Notes under the pieces: model-generated
What the model was told of the DNA's origin: nothing
Databases searched by the model: none
The model's input: only the letters and a program-made list of their open reading frames with translations
Shown here: in pieces, positions 43,921-56,409 of the stretch
How the letters are laid out: each line of letters starts with the position of its first letter
How positions within the stretch are numbered: the first letter of the stretch is position 1
Origin: Mytilus galloprovincialis
Lineage: Eukaryota; Mollusca; Bivalvia; Mytilida; Mytilidae
Assembly: GCF_965363235.1 (NCBI RefSeq)
Contig: NC_134843.1
Span: 87,887,795-87,951,794 of the forward strand
Direction of reading: 5' to 3'
Length of the DNA stretch: 64,000 nucleotides
Made by a program: the position numbers and the translations under genes

Positions 43921-44728
43921 CCCCAAACCAAGAAAATTAATACCTTCTAAAATAAATGAATCCACAGTATTTATAATCATGATAATTATTATTATCATAA
44001 TGTTTTTTTTTACACTTAAAACCAGGAAGATTCCCATGAGACAAATGAATAAAAAACTTAACTTTAACAAACAGATATGCTTCATTTGTGAGATTTCCTT
44101 ATTTGATATTGATTTTATTAGTGATGCATTTAGCGTGCTAGTTCTAACAGGAAGCCATTTTGCTACATTGTTAGCATTACCATCTGATTTATGAAAGAGG
44201 TATTTTAAGTTCAGTCTTTTTCAAATTGCTATTTATACTTGCTTAGTAAAGATGTTGAACAAGAAGTTTTACTATAATTATGTCCAGATTATTGCATGGT
44301 ACAAAACATAGAAGGAACATATATTTGAAACACAGAAATAAAACTAAAGTCTTTTTCAAGGGCACATATATGTTAACAAAGAATACTAACTTAAAGTCAA
44401 TTCGTCTCATTCCAAACAAACAACAAGGTTATCTGAAGACCATCCACAAATGTATTTTTTAAACGCTCATAAGGTGGTAACTTGGCATTGCTTTCCATTT
44501 GGTTCTGAAGAATGGAAAACATGGCCACTAGAATCTATCATTCTGATTTACAGCCAATTTTAAAATCTGCCTCCAAAAGAAATGTAGGTTAATTTGTTAG
44601 AAACTATCCTCTAAAGCAATTAAATGTAGAGGTCAGATTTGTTAGGTCTTAAAAAGGTGGCCATTTACAGCTATTATTACTTGTTATTGTATATTGTATA
44701 ATTATTGAACCTGATTTTATATTTTCAG

Positions 44729-44857
44729 CCAACAGGAATGATGGATAGTTCTGTGCTGTATTCTAGTATTGAGGATGTCCATATTGTATCCAGGTGGAAC
44801 GCTGGCCAAAAATTCTGTATACGAATCACAATACCTGATGGATCATTGTTGATGCAG
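44729..44857 (+). CDS. CMIP: CMIP, exon 2: PH domain
   Basis: It codes for 43 residues, 137-179: PTGMMDSSVLYSSIEDVHIV, SRWNAGQKFCIRITIPDGSL and LMQ. Human reads [20 protein letters not shown] and then CLQLTIPGGTVLLQ. The exon is preceded by TATTTTCAG and followed by GTTTGT and is in phase 0 on both sides. The two-residue difference in the middle lies in a loop of the PH fold. Confidence 0.93.
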
Positions 44858-46025
44858 GTTTGTAACAATGTATGTTCTTTTTCTAAAATTCAGACCTTTT
44901 ATATTTCTTTAATGGTTTTAGCCATGTTTAGTCATTTTGAAAGTCAATTTCAAGAAAATTCTGTCTGATTCCTTGGTTTCAGAGGTATATATTTTAGTTT
45001 ATACATTTGTACATGTACCTTAAATTTTTGCTATCCTGACTATTTTAGATCCTCTTGAATGCCCCTCTTGATACAGATTTACACTAGCAAAAAATTATTC
45101 TGAATTAATTTCACTTTTTTGCAAAGATTTGCATGGCATATACCATAGCATGACTTGTGCTATTTGTTTTAAATGCAAAATTCATGGATCTTTATTATTC
45201 TTTATTTGATGACATAAATGAAATTATATATGTCAATATCATAAACCAAATACATCATGTACATGGAAGTCCCAAGTTGTTATAAAAAAAATAATTTTAA
45301 AAAGTGTTTACTCAGAAAACAAAATATGACTTTAGGGTTGTTATCAATCAAACTATGAAGATTGAATGTATACAATATTAAACAAGAATGTAACATTGGA
45401 TTGTGTTTGTATTGCCCTGGTATACATTGTAGCTGAGCGTGTAGATTAATCAATTCCATGAACAGAAATAGCAGTGCTACCCTCAAGTGTTACATGAATC
45501 AATCCACTGACTGCTACAATAGAAAGCTGATAATATGACAATTCAATTTCTGGAGTCATTTAATTTGATCTGAGTTTTCTAACCCGTTAACCTATATAAT
45601 ATTTAATCATTAAAAAGGCGAGGTTACATGATAAAGAGAAATATATATTACAGCATAATGCTTGCATGTGTGTAGTACATTTACATGTATAATGTAACAC
45701 AATAAAAAACCTCAGTGTAAACATCAGTGTTGTTGGGAAAGAAAAGCAATTTCAGGGAATTATACAACTATAATGCATATTAATGTTCAGATATATTTAA
45801 CTAAAAAACTGAAAGACTTCAATTTGAAACCTTAAACATTGACAAAATAGACCTTACCATACATGTAGGGGCTCAAAAGAAAAACTGTCAGTCATCTTGA
45901 AACCCTTCAGTCTACTGTCAGTATGCATTGATTTTACTAACTCCAGGATTCAGTGGCAATGTTAGAAATGAAAATATATCCTAGTCCTTAAAACATACAA
46001 GTGATCAGAAGACCTTTCACATAGG

Positions 46026-46155
46026 CAGATCCAGGCTGTCCTTTTTGTGGGAAAAATTTGGTTGATTATATAGGGAATCACTGAAGCATGACTGGAGGGG
46101 CTACCACTAAGGTTTATCAGTGCCCCCAGTCCCCCCATATGAAAATTTCTATATC
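46026..46155 (+). repeat. Dispersed repeat of about 125 bp (copy 2)
   Basis: It contains GATTATATAGGGAATCACTG, AAGCATGACTGGAGGGGC and CCCCCATATGAAAATTTC in the same order as 1680-1803. Confidence 0.8.
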
Positions 46156-46406
46156 AACCACTGTTTCAGTCTACTGCAAATCTGCAGGGATTTTACTAAC
46201 AGCAAGATTCAGTGGAAATGTTAGAAAATACATATTCTAGCCCTTAAAAACACACCAGTGATCAGTTCAAAAAGAAAATCTTATTACTGAAGATGAATGT
46301 TAGTTAGTATAATGAATTGTTCATGAGATTGGATCAACATTATTCGTAAGTTTGTGAAACTGATCACAGGTGATGATACAAACTTACTACAAACAGGATA
46401 TTTATA

Positions 46407-46506
46407 TCCCAGTTTTATCATTTGCTGTAGGCATACATACATGCTGAGCCAGACATTCAGTTTTATCATTTGCTGTAGGCATACATACATGCTGAGCCAG
46501 ACATTC
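46407..46506. repeat. 48-bp tandem duplication
   Basis: CAGTTTTATCATTTGCTGTA followed by GGCATACATACATGCTGAGC and CAGACATT occurs twice in direct succession without differences. The open frames on both strands here are its shadows. Confidence 0.9.
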
Positions 46507-46524
46507 AAAAAATATCAAAGATAT

Positions 46525-46580
46525 GCTTGTGTACGTCAGAAGACTCATCAGTGACGCTCTAATCATAAAAGTTGTATTAA
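46525..46580 (+). repeat. Fragment of the GACTCATCAGTGACG repeat
   Basis: GTACGTCAGAAGACTCATCA followed by GTGACGCTC matches the element inserted in the LINE at 7630-8006 near its left end. It is only about 50 bases long. Confidence 0.6.
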
Positions 46581-47347
46581 CAATTTGATTTTGTTTTTCC
46601 TTTGAAAAAAAACCCTAATGTATTATTTCCATATGTTCTACAGCTCAGTAATCAATATTGTGATTTTATATCTGTTGACAGTTTTAAATGATCAGTCTTC
46701 TGAAAATCAATATCCCAGCTGTGTTGACCTCCCACGTACTATGTAACATCTATCATTTTCAAGATGGAGAGCAGACAATTTCTTTAACTAAGAGACATCT
46801 TCATTAGTGAGGCAAAAATTTGGTCTGATGTTAAAAAAAAGACATTTAAAGTAAAATGTATTGTGTATTTATAACTCTCAGATACCATACAAATTTGCAA
46901 AGGAATTATAAATATGGCACTTATTCCATGATTTTATATAAATTTTGTTTTTTGCAATAAAAAAAAACTAAAGACTAAAAAAACACCAAAAAAAGCAAAA
47001 CAAACTAACGGTGCACATACTGTCTTCAATGAGGGACAGCGTGTCTATACAGTTCATTGATGTTATTGAGTTAGGTGCCAACAAACATGGTTTGAACACT
47101 GCCACATTCTGTGTGTGCCAATCCTAAGTCAGGAGGAACCTGTACTTCAATGGGTTTGGTTTGTTGCTGTGTATCATGTATATATTTGTATATTCGTTTA
47201 TTGTTTTGTACATAATTCAGTTTGATTTTTTGCCACATTTTCTCTTTGATAATGTATGAAAGCAAATCTGAATGGGAATCAAGCAAAAAAGAAGTGACAT
47301 AATTTCTTCATTTAGGATTTTTTTGCTCAATATTAATAATTATTTTC

Positions 47348-48600
47348 TATGTATATATGTAGGACTCTAAAGTGCGATGGGGACGCTAAAGTGCGATGGT
47401 CACGCTAAAGTGCGATGGTATACGCTAAAGTGCGATGCATCCACACGCTAAAGTGCGATGGTCCGCGAAAGTATAGACGTAAGAAACGTAGTTTGATTAT
47501 GACGTTATCAGTCGTTTATACAAACCAAAAATGAACATGCCGGAAGATAGATTCAGAATATTTTATTAACAATTTTTTCAATAAATGTCCATGACTTTAA
47601 TACTAGTAATTGATTTAAACTTAACCGTTCTTTGTCGGCTGTAGCGCAATGTTTATTTTTTTCGAGTGCTGGAAGGACTTGTATTCTGTAGTGAACAAAT
47701 TAACTAAATACATGTATACAAAACAGTTTACGCATACTTATCCTGCTTCTATTAGAAGCAAACGGATACATTTGAAGCATTGTTTATGTGGCAGTTTACT
47801 TTTTGATCCTCGTTAAAATGTTGTCGATTTTAATAAAAGATACGTCCAACGGTAAAATAGACATACATGTTTTCAGGTGTGAATTATAAATTTTCTGCTT
47901 AAACGTTTGTTTGTACTGTACATTGTAGGAAAATAAAACATGTATTTGTTCTCGCTAAGAAAAAGGAAGCTAGGCGAACATTGCCTTTCTATCGCATTTG
48001 ACATGATTAAAAGCTTATAAATAAAAGAATAACAATGTTGCATATTCCGACAATGAACGAATTTTGTATTTATAAGTTTTCAATGACGACTGTAAGGAAG
48101 GTTGTAACATTGGTGTGAACGACAATATATACCAATTATCCAAATATTCAATACTATGAATACGCTCCAAATGGTTAAAAATTCATTTTACATGAAATTT
48201 AATATTTTGCGACACATAAATTAGTACCTTCATAGCAATTATTACTTCGTCGAACTTGTTTATTTAGAAACAATCACTTAAGCCTACCGGAAAATTATAA
48301 AGCCTATCACATATGTTATACTTTAGCATACTAGCTTTTGCAAAACTTTTTTAACCTCGATGTTTTAACCCCTCGAATCTTACCCTTTGGACCATCGCAC
48401 TTTAGCGTGATACACCATCGTACTTTAGCGAACAAACAACCAACGCACTTTAGCGTGATACACCATCGTACTTTAGCGAACAAACAACCAACGCACTTTA
48501 GAGTGAGACACCATCGTACTTTAGCGTAGACCATCGCACTTTAGCGTGACCATCGCACTTTAGAGTACCATCGCACTTTAGAGTCCTACATATATACATA
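47348..48600. mobile_element. Non-autonomous element with arrayed TAAAGTGCGATGG motifs
   Basis: The outer 33 bases are perfect inverted repeats (TATGTATATATGTAGGACTC, then TAAAGTGCGATGG, mirrored at 48568-48600). The left end has five direct copies of CTAAAGTGCGATG in about 105 bp. The right end has nine inverted copies in about 190 bp, including a 47-bp block repeated twice (with CGAACAAACAACC). The middle (47470-48370) has no such motif and no coding frame. Subterminal arrays of one motif suggest many binding sites for a transposase. The short open frames in the right array are shadows. I know of no named family with this motif. Confidence 0.85.
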
Positions 48601-49399
48601 TCTATCCTTTCTTAAAAGTATGACACTGGTAAATTATAAAAAAAAATTTGTATAATTTACACACAGCAGTCAGCTTCAGTGCAATTACATCAATTAACCA
48701 AGAAATGGCTTTATTTGTTTAAAGACCAACATTTATCATTTGAGACATTTATATTATACCAATTAATGTCTGTCTTGCTTAAAAATCTGGCACCAGTAAA
48801 TATGTTATGAAAAAGTTCCATAATTTATACACAGCTGGATTGAAATGAGTTCAGTTAGTCTGGAATGGCCTAATTTGTCATGACCAAGGTTTTTCATGAA
48901 CCACATTTATATCCTACAAATTAAATTCCACCTGACAGCAGCCAGCCAGTGATTTGAGTTTTTCAGTAACAATAAAGAGCAGTCTACCCATTAGTCTTAT
49001 TGTCATCATCTGATATCATACACCAGTTATGAATACAAAGTATCATTGATGCACCAATTATCACAATTTTCTTTTGATGTGGTCCTATACCTATATTGAT
49101 TTTGTACAGACAATTATTTTGATCAGGAATAAATTTGGTTTGCTAGGAGTTTTACACAACAAATAGCTATTGAAGTTGATTTATGGTTTAGGAAAGACAT
49201 TTAGTTCCAGAGATATTTTTTTCTGTGGTTTTATGTCAAGTGTTTCTATCTGGTATAGAAATTGATTATGTAATTATTAGTATGTGACGGTAGTTAACTT
49301 TACTAATTAATGTCTCTCTATCTCTACTATACACCAGGTTATTGACTAGATATTTTCTGATCCTATATTTAAATGGCTTTTGTCAATAAATGAAAATAG

Positions 49400-49501
49400 A
49401 AAACAAAATACAAAGGGTGCAATGAAAAATCAGAAAACAAAATACAAAGGGTGCAATGAAAAATCAGAAAACAAAATACAAAGGGTGCAATGAAAAATCA
49501 T
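49400..49501. repeat. 34-bp tandem repeat, three copies
   Basis: CAGAAAACAAAATACAAAGG followed by GTGCAATGAAAAAT occurs three times in a row (the first copy starts with TAGAAAAC). It lies right before the 53-bp minisatellite. Confidence 0.9.
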
Positions 49502-49518
49502 CAGTCAACAAATAAACA

Positions 49519-51244
49519 TGTTAATAGAATACAGACTGACAGACAGTAACTGATGTACAGTAGTTGTCGTTTGTTAATAGAATACACACTGACAGACAGT
49601 AACTGTTGTACAGTAGCTGTCGTTTGTTAATAGAATACACACTGACAGACAGTAACTGATGTACAGTAGTTGTCGTTTGTTAATAGAATACACACTGACA
49701 GACAGTAACTGTTGTACAGAAGTTGTCGTTTGTTAATAGAATACACACTGACAGACAGTAACTGATGTACAGTAGTGGTCGTTTGTTAATAGAATACACA
49801 CTGACAGACGACAGTAACTGTTGTACAGTAGTTGTCGTTTGTTAATAGAATACACACTGACAGACAGTAACTGATGTACAGTAGTTGTCGTTTGTTAATA
49901 GAATACACACTGACAGACAGTAACTGATGTACAGTAGTTGTCGTTTGTTAATAGAATACACACTGACAGACAGTAACTGTTGTACAGTAGTTGTCATTTG
50001 TTAATAGAATACACACTGACAAACAGTAACTGATGTACAGTAGTTGTCGTTTGTTAATAGAATACACACTGACAGACGACAGTAACTGTTGTACAGTAGT
50101 TGTCGTTTGTTAATAGAATACACACTGACAGACAGTAACTGATGTACAGTAGTTGTCGTTTGTTAATAGAATACACACTGACAGACAGTAACTGATGTAC
50201 AGTAGTTGTCGTTTGTTAGACGGTAACTGTTGTACAGTAGGTGTTGTTTGTTAATAGACTACACACTGACAGACAGTAAATGTTATACAGTAGTTGTCGT
50301 TTGTTAATAGAATACACACTGACAGACAGTAACTGATGTACAGTAGTTGTCGTTTGTTAATAGAATACACACTGACAGACGACAGTAACTGTTGTACAGT
50401 AGTTGTCGTTTGTTAATAGAATACACACTGACAGACAGTAACTGATGTACAGTAGTTGTCGTTTGTTAATAGAATACACACTGACAGACAGTAACTGATG
50501 TACAGTAGTTGTCGTTTGTTAATAGAATACACACTGACAGACAGTAACTGATGTACAGTAGTTGTCGTTTGTTAATAGAATACACACTGACAGACAGTAA
50601 CTGTGGTACAGTAGTTGTCATTTGTTAATAGAATACACACTGACAAACAGTAACTGATGTACAGTAGTTGTCGTTTGTTAATAGAATACACACTGACAGA
50701 CAGTAAATGTTATACAGTAGTTGTCGTTTGTTAATAGAATACACAAGAACAGACAGTAACTGATGTACAGTAGTTGTCGTTTGTTAATAGAATACACACT
50801 GACAGACAGTAACTGATGTACAGTAGTTGTCGTTTGTTAATAGAATACACACTGACAGACAGTAACTGATGTACAGTAGTTGTCGTTTGTTAGACGGTAA
50901 CTGTTGTACAGTAGGTGTTGTTTGTTAATAGACTACACACTGACAGACAGTAAATGTTATACAGTAGTTGTTGTTTGTTAATAGACTACACACTGACAGA
51001 CAGTAACTGATGTACAGTAGTTGTCGTTTGTTAATAGAATACACACTGACAGACAGTAACTGATGTACAGTAGTTGTCGTTTGTTAATAGAATACACACT
51101 GACAGACAGTAACTGTTGTACAGTAGTTGTCGTTTGTTAATAGAATACACACTGACAGACAGTAACTGATGTACAGTAGTTGTCGTTTGTTAATAGAATA
51201 CACACCGACAGACAGTAACTGATGTACAGTAGTTGTCGTTTGTT
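49519..51244. repeat. 53-bp minisatellite, about 32 copies
   Basis: The unit is GTTAATAGAATACACACTGA, CAGACAGTAACTGATGTACA, GTAGTTGTCGTTT. Variants alternate between CTGATGTAC and CTGTTGTAC, some carry an extra GAC (GACAGACGACAG), and some read AAATGTTATAC. A shortened unit GTTAGACGGTAACTG with its neighbours is seen at 50215 and again at 50889, 674 bp apart, so a multi-unit block was itself duplicated. It is in CMIP intron 2 and non-coding. Confidence 0.95.
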
Positions 51245-51314
51245 TATGTAATTTATATGTGTTTCTCATTTCTCGTTTTTTTTTATTTTATATAGATTAG
51301 ACCGTTGGTTTTTC

Positions 51315-51492
51315 CGTTTGAATGGTTTTACACTAGTAATTTTGGGGCCCTTATAGCTTGTTGTTCCGTGTGAGCCAAGGCTCCGTTTTGAAGGCCGTAC
51401 ATTGACCTATAATGGTTTACTTTTCTTTTAAGTTATTATATGGATGGAGAGTTGTCTCATTGGCACTCACAGTGACACCACATCTTCCTATA
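51315..51492 (+). repeat. GTTGTCTCATTGGCA dispersed repeat
   Basis: It contains TTTTGGGGCCCTTATAGCTT, GTGTGAGCCAAGGCTCCG, AAGGCCGTACATTGACC and GGAGAGTTGTCTCATTGGCA, then ACACCACATCTTCC. From memory this is a very frequent mussel repeat. AGCCAAGGCT is a short palindrome within it. Confidence 0.75.
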
Positions 51493-52632
51493 TCTAGTAA
51501 ATGTTGAAAAGACATTTACACAGAAAACTTACTATTGAGCAACATAAACCCCGACAAAAAATGGGTTGAATTGATGTACTGTAGAAGGGTAAACACTTCT
51601 TTCTTCTCTTCTGGTACCGATGTGTTGCTCATGTTGAAATAAGTGTTGTAGAAGGGTAAACAGTTCTCTCTCCACTTCTGGTACCTGATGTGTTATGTAT
51701 TATAATTAAAAATTTTGCAGCTGATAATGACTTAAAGCATTCAATCCAGTTTACATGTTGAGTGAGTTAAATCACTGTGATACATGTAGAGTGAAAATCA
51801 AAGTTATAAAATATCTATAAATTTCGTGAATTTCAAAAGCAAAAGAAACTAATTAACAATTATTTCTTAAATCATTCTTAAGCAATTTTAAATAAATTTA
51901 TTACAGATGAAAAATTGATTTGATAAATTATGTTCTTGTCAAAACTGCTTGTCATAAAAAGATTGATTGTAATTTTAACATTAATACAAAATATCTATTT
52001 ATCAATTTCAAGAAATTTAACCTGCAAAATCAGATATATCTATCATTCAATGTTACCTAAATTATCTGAATACACAATGTTAATACATCTATCATTGAAA
52101 TGATTTATACAAAGCCTGGAGGAACCAGTGTTATAGTTCACTTCAATTAGACTTTTTTGAAACATTAAGTTAGTTATAAATCTATAGATTTTTGTTATTT
52201 GAAGATTTGATAAATGTATAAAAGTTGATATTGACCAAGTTCTATTGCTTTTTTAGTCTTACAGCCGTGAGTTGATTAAAATATCTGACCAGTTGAACAG
52301 TATGGTTTGATAAAACAAATTGTAATTTGGTCAGCAGCAATAGATGGAGCACAGTAACCCTTACATTCAAGTCAAAGTATCATGATGTATTTAGGAAAAT
52401 TGTTGAGTGAGGGAATATCATTGACACAATTCACTTTACCGTTACTTATTTCATGAATAATTTGTTTACAAAACAATATATATGGTACTACCAGATGGTA
52501 GATATCACTATTTCATCATAGACTAATAGTTACTGCTCTATAGTATTGGGTCAGTATTTTTTCTCAGTTGATAAATTTTGTGAATTTTACAAAAACAATC
52601 GATGTTGCAATTCCCACTGGCAAATATAAAAA

Positions 52633-53047
52633 GAAGATGTGGTATGATTGCCAATGAGACAACCGTCCACAAGAGAAAGGTTATCATAGGGATAGTTTTG
52701 GCAAGTGACTCAATGCATTTATACTCTTAAAATCCCAGGCCTCCAAAACGGTCATATATTCCGTACTTGACGACTGAAAGTTTCATAAAAAGTCAGGCTG
52801 CTCTAAGACTTAAACCTGTGTTATTTTTGGCTTTCAAACCTTTTGTCCAAGTGGCCATCTGATGATCATCAAATTAGGAATTATGTCATGTACACAGCAA
52901 TGGTTATAATCAGTGGCAGATCTAGAAATTTTCACATGTGGAGGCCCGCTCTTGTCTTGCTTCAGGGATTTCTAATATAATCAACCATTTTTTTCCCACA
53001 AAAAGGGGGGTCTGGGCCCCCTGGCCCCCTCTAAATACGCCTCTGAT
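52633..53047 (-). repeat. Two dispersed repeats in reverse
   Basis: AGAAGATGTGGTATGATTGC and CAATGAGACAACCGTCCAC at 52633-52675 is the reverse of the GTTGTCTCATTGGCA repeat. CAGATCTAGAAATTTTCACA to AAATACGCCTCTG at 52915-53047 is the reverse of the dispersed repeat at 1680-1803, with GGGGGGTCTGGGCCCCC near its end. The 240 bases between them show nothing. Confidence 0.75.
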
Positions 53048-53681
53048 AATTTGTTATGGAACCCATTTGTTGACATTGGTCTTTTATTGCTAGTTACTGA
53101 TTTGCTTAGTTTCCATCATAAAATTGGAACATATAATACACATTGAATCAATAAGTATAATTACTGAATGTGTGACACAATCATTTGAATGGCCTTCTAT
53201 TGTGGTAAAACATAATTTTTATTGTCAATTTTAAGTGTTTTGTTTATGACTCTATGTCCTGAAATCTATTTCTTGTAAATGTCAATTATATTCTTGGAAA
53301 AGGTAAACAAAAAATAGAGATATAATTTGTCTGACAGAGAACAAAGTTCATGATTCTGATGACATTTAATATCAATAATCTAGAGTAAAATTCAGATTTT
53401 TTTATTTCCTAAAAAAGAGATATTGAATGTGAAATTCCAAAATATTTAAAAAAAAAATGTTCAATTGTATTCTCAGAATAATAAGCAAAACACAAAACAT
53501 AGATCTCCATTATAAATGATTGAAAGCTGTCACTTTGCAATAGTGATAGTATCATGGTCTATTATATATTTCCCATCATGCTGAAACTCTCAGGGGTATA
53601 TATGTCATACATCTAATCTTTGTACTTTCATTTCATAAAACAAATACTGATTGACAGTTCCATCATTTGAGGCTGATACTG
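53048..53681. other. CMIP: AT-rich intron sequence
   Basis: Nothing was recognised between the dispersed repeat and the second minisatellite. Confidence 0.35.
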
Positions 53682-55431
53682 ATATAAATGTTGGGTTAAG
53701 TCCAGGACTCTCATTATTTATTGCTGTGACTATGTAGATATAAATGTTAGGTTAAGTCCATGACTCTCATTATCTATTGCTGTGACTATGTAGATATAAA
53801 TGTTAGGTTAAGTCCATGACTCTCATTATCTATTGCTGTGACTATGTAGATATAAATGTTAGGTTAAGTCCATGACTCTCATTATCTATTGCTGTGACTA
53901 TGTAGATATAAATGTTAGGTTAAGTCCATGACTCTCATTATCTATTGCTGTGACTATGTAGATATAAATGTTAGGTTAAGTCCATGACTCTCATTATCTA
54001 TTGCTGTGACTTATGTAGATATAAATGTTAGGTTAAGTCCAGGACTCTCATTATTTATTGCTGTGACTATGTAGATATAAATGTTAGGTTAAGTCCAGGA
54101 CTCTCATTATTTATTGCTGTGACTATGTAGATATAAATGTTAGGTTAAGTCCATGACTCTCATTATTTATTACTGTGACTATGTAGATATAAATGTTAGG
54201 TTAAGTCCATGACTCTCATTATCTATTGCTGTGACTATGTAGATATAAATGTTAGGTTAAGTCCAGGACTCTCATTATCTATTGCTGTGACTTATGTAGA
54301 TATAAATGTTAGGTTAAGTCCAGGACTCTCATTATCTATTGCTGTGACTTATGTAGACCTAAATGTTAGGTTAAGTCCATGACTCTCATTATTTATTGCT
54401 GTGACTATGTAGATATAAATGTTAGGTTAAGTCCAGGACTCTCATTATCTATTGCTGTGACTATGTAGATATAAATGTTGGGTTAAGTCCAGGACTCTCA
54501 TTATTTATTGCTGTGACTATGTAGATATAAATGTTAGGTTAAGTCCAGGACTCTCATTATCTATTGCTGTGACTATGTAGATATAAATGTTAGGTTAAGT
54601 CCATGACTCTCATTATCTATTGCTGTGACTATGTAGATATAAATGTTGGGTTAAGTCCAGGACTCTCATTATTTATTGCTGTGACTATGTAGATATAAAT
54701 GTTAGGTTAAGTCCAGGACTCTCATTATCTATTGCTGTGACTATGTAGATATAAATGTTGGGTTAAGTCCAGGACTCTCATTATTTATTACTGTGACTAT
54801 GTAGATATAAATGTTGGGTTAAGTCCAGGACTCTCATTATTTATTGCTGTGACTATGTAGATATAAATGTTAGGTTAAGTCCATGACTCTCATTATCTAT
54901 TACTGTGACTATGTAGACCTAAATGTTAGGTTAAGTCCATGACTCTCATTATTTATTGCTGTGACTATGTAGATATAAATGTTAGGTTAAGTCCAGGACT
55001 CTCATTATTTATTACTGTGACTATGTAGATATAAATGTTGGGTTAAGTCCAGGACTCTCATTATTTATTGCTGTGACTATGTAGATATAAATGTTGGGTT
55101 AAGTCCAGGACTCTCATTATTTATTGCTGTGACTATGTAGATATAAATGTTGGGTTAAGTCCAGGACTCTCATTATTTATTGCTGTGACTATGTAGATAT
55201 AAATGTTAGGTTAAGTCCAGGACTCTCATTATCTATTGCTGTGACTATGTAGATATAAATGTTGGGTTAAGTCCAGGACTCTCATTATTTATTACTGTGA
55301 CTATGTAGATATAAATGTTAGGTTAAGTCCAGGACTCTCATTATTTATTGCTGTGACTATGTAGATATAAATGTAAGGTTAAGTCCATGACTCTCATTAT
55401 CTATTGCTGTGACTATGTAGACCTAAATGTC
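53682..55431. repeat. 56-bp minisatellite, about 31 copies
   Basis: The unit is ATAAATGTTAGGTTAAGTCC, ATGACTCTCATTATCTATTG, CTGTGACTATGTAGAT. Variants are few: GTTGGG for GTTAGG, CAGGACT for CATGACT, TTTATT for TCTATT, TTACTG for TTGCTG and GACCTAA for GATATAA, with an extra T in some (GACTTATG). The variants occur in mixed order. It is unrelated to the 53-bp unit but of nearly equal total length, in the same intron. Confidence 0.95.
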
Positions 55432-56112
55432 AATGCTCAGCTTTCTTTGAAATATTCCAATTTACCATAAAGTCATAATTGTTCAATAATATTACAATGT
55501 AACACAATTGGATGCCCATTTAACTGTTGGAAATATTATATCTTTTGTAATATTACCCTTGAGTGTATTTTTACTTTCAAATCAAAGCTCATTATTCATT
55601 TGTTTGAATTTCCTGTGCTTACCAATACCCATGGAAATAAAACTCAATCCCATCCTTATATAGACATTTTTATAGCAGAGATGTTTATATCACCAGATAA
55701 TGCATTTTTCTGTAGATTTATTAGACTGGTATTATTTACTGTCTGTATAATTTCTTTTGAGAAATATATGAAAGAATAATATTGAAAGAGCTAATACATC
55801 TATCTGATCTTTAGATCATTGTAAATTCATCCTATGGACAAAATGGGAAAATGTTTGATGTCCACCAGATGGCGTTAATTTGTGACTCCTAGACTTAATA
55901 TAAATAGTAGAAATGATATAAATGTGTAATATATATTTCCTTGTGTATCACAATTGGATCTGAAATCATAACTCATCATTATACGGAACTCTGGAGACAA
56001 ATACGTTTGAGAAGCCAGATACAGACTAATGGATGATTGTTGATAGCCTTTGTTAGAATTTAGGTGATTTAGATCTGCACAGACTTCCTTCTAATGTTGT
56101 TTAGATGTTTTT

Positions 56113-56400
56113 ATGCCCGAACTAAAGGGCATTATGTTTTCTAGTCTTTGCTTCTGTTCATTCGTCCGTTCGTTCGTCTGTCTGTTTCACTTAAGGTTTA
56201 AGTTTTTGTCGAGGTAGAAATTGATGAAGTTGAAATCCAATCGACTTGAAACTTAGTACACATGTTTCCTAAGATATAATCTTTCTAATTCTAATGCCAA
56301 AGTAGAGTGTTGACCCAAATTCCACGGTTCACTGAAAACATACAAAACGATAGTGCAAGTGGGGCATCCGTGTACTATGAACACATTGTTTTGTTTTTGT
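56113..56400 (+). repeat. ATGCCC...GGGCAT dispersed repeat, whole copy
   Basis: ATGCCCGAACTAAAGGGCAT opens with a hairpin, then CGTCCGTTCGTTCGTCTG. TCGAGGTAGAAATTGATGAA, GACTTGAAACTTAGTACACA and TAGTGCAAGTGGGGCATCCG follow, to ACACATTGTTTTG. Same plan as 23328-23634. Confidence 0.8.
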
Positions 56401-56409
56401 TTAACTCTT

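Larger units (their letters stand above)
37746..44728 (+). other. CMIP: CMIP intron 1
   Basis: This 7-kb phase-0 intron runs from GTAAGT to TATTTTCAG. It holds a TTAGAGTGGGG-ended element (39556-40112), a GCGGGAC-motif repeat (40215-40460), a TGTCC/GGACA array (41640-42725) and a perfect hairpin (43878-43920). 37746-39555 and 42726-43870 are AT-rich, with nothing recognised. Fragments of the GTTGTCTCATT repeat lie at 39505-39555, 40695-40760 and 42362-42415. Confidence 0.8.

Noticed and set aside
48331-48534. Open frames on both strands with repeated peptide blocks
   Set aside because: They are translations of the TAAAGTGCGATGG array and have no other support.
51084-51269. Minus-strand open frame
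   Set aside because: It lies within the 53-bp minisatellite and repeats the same residues.
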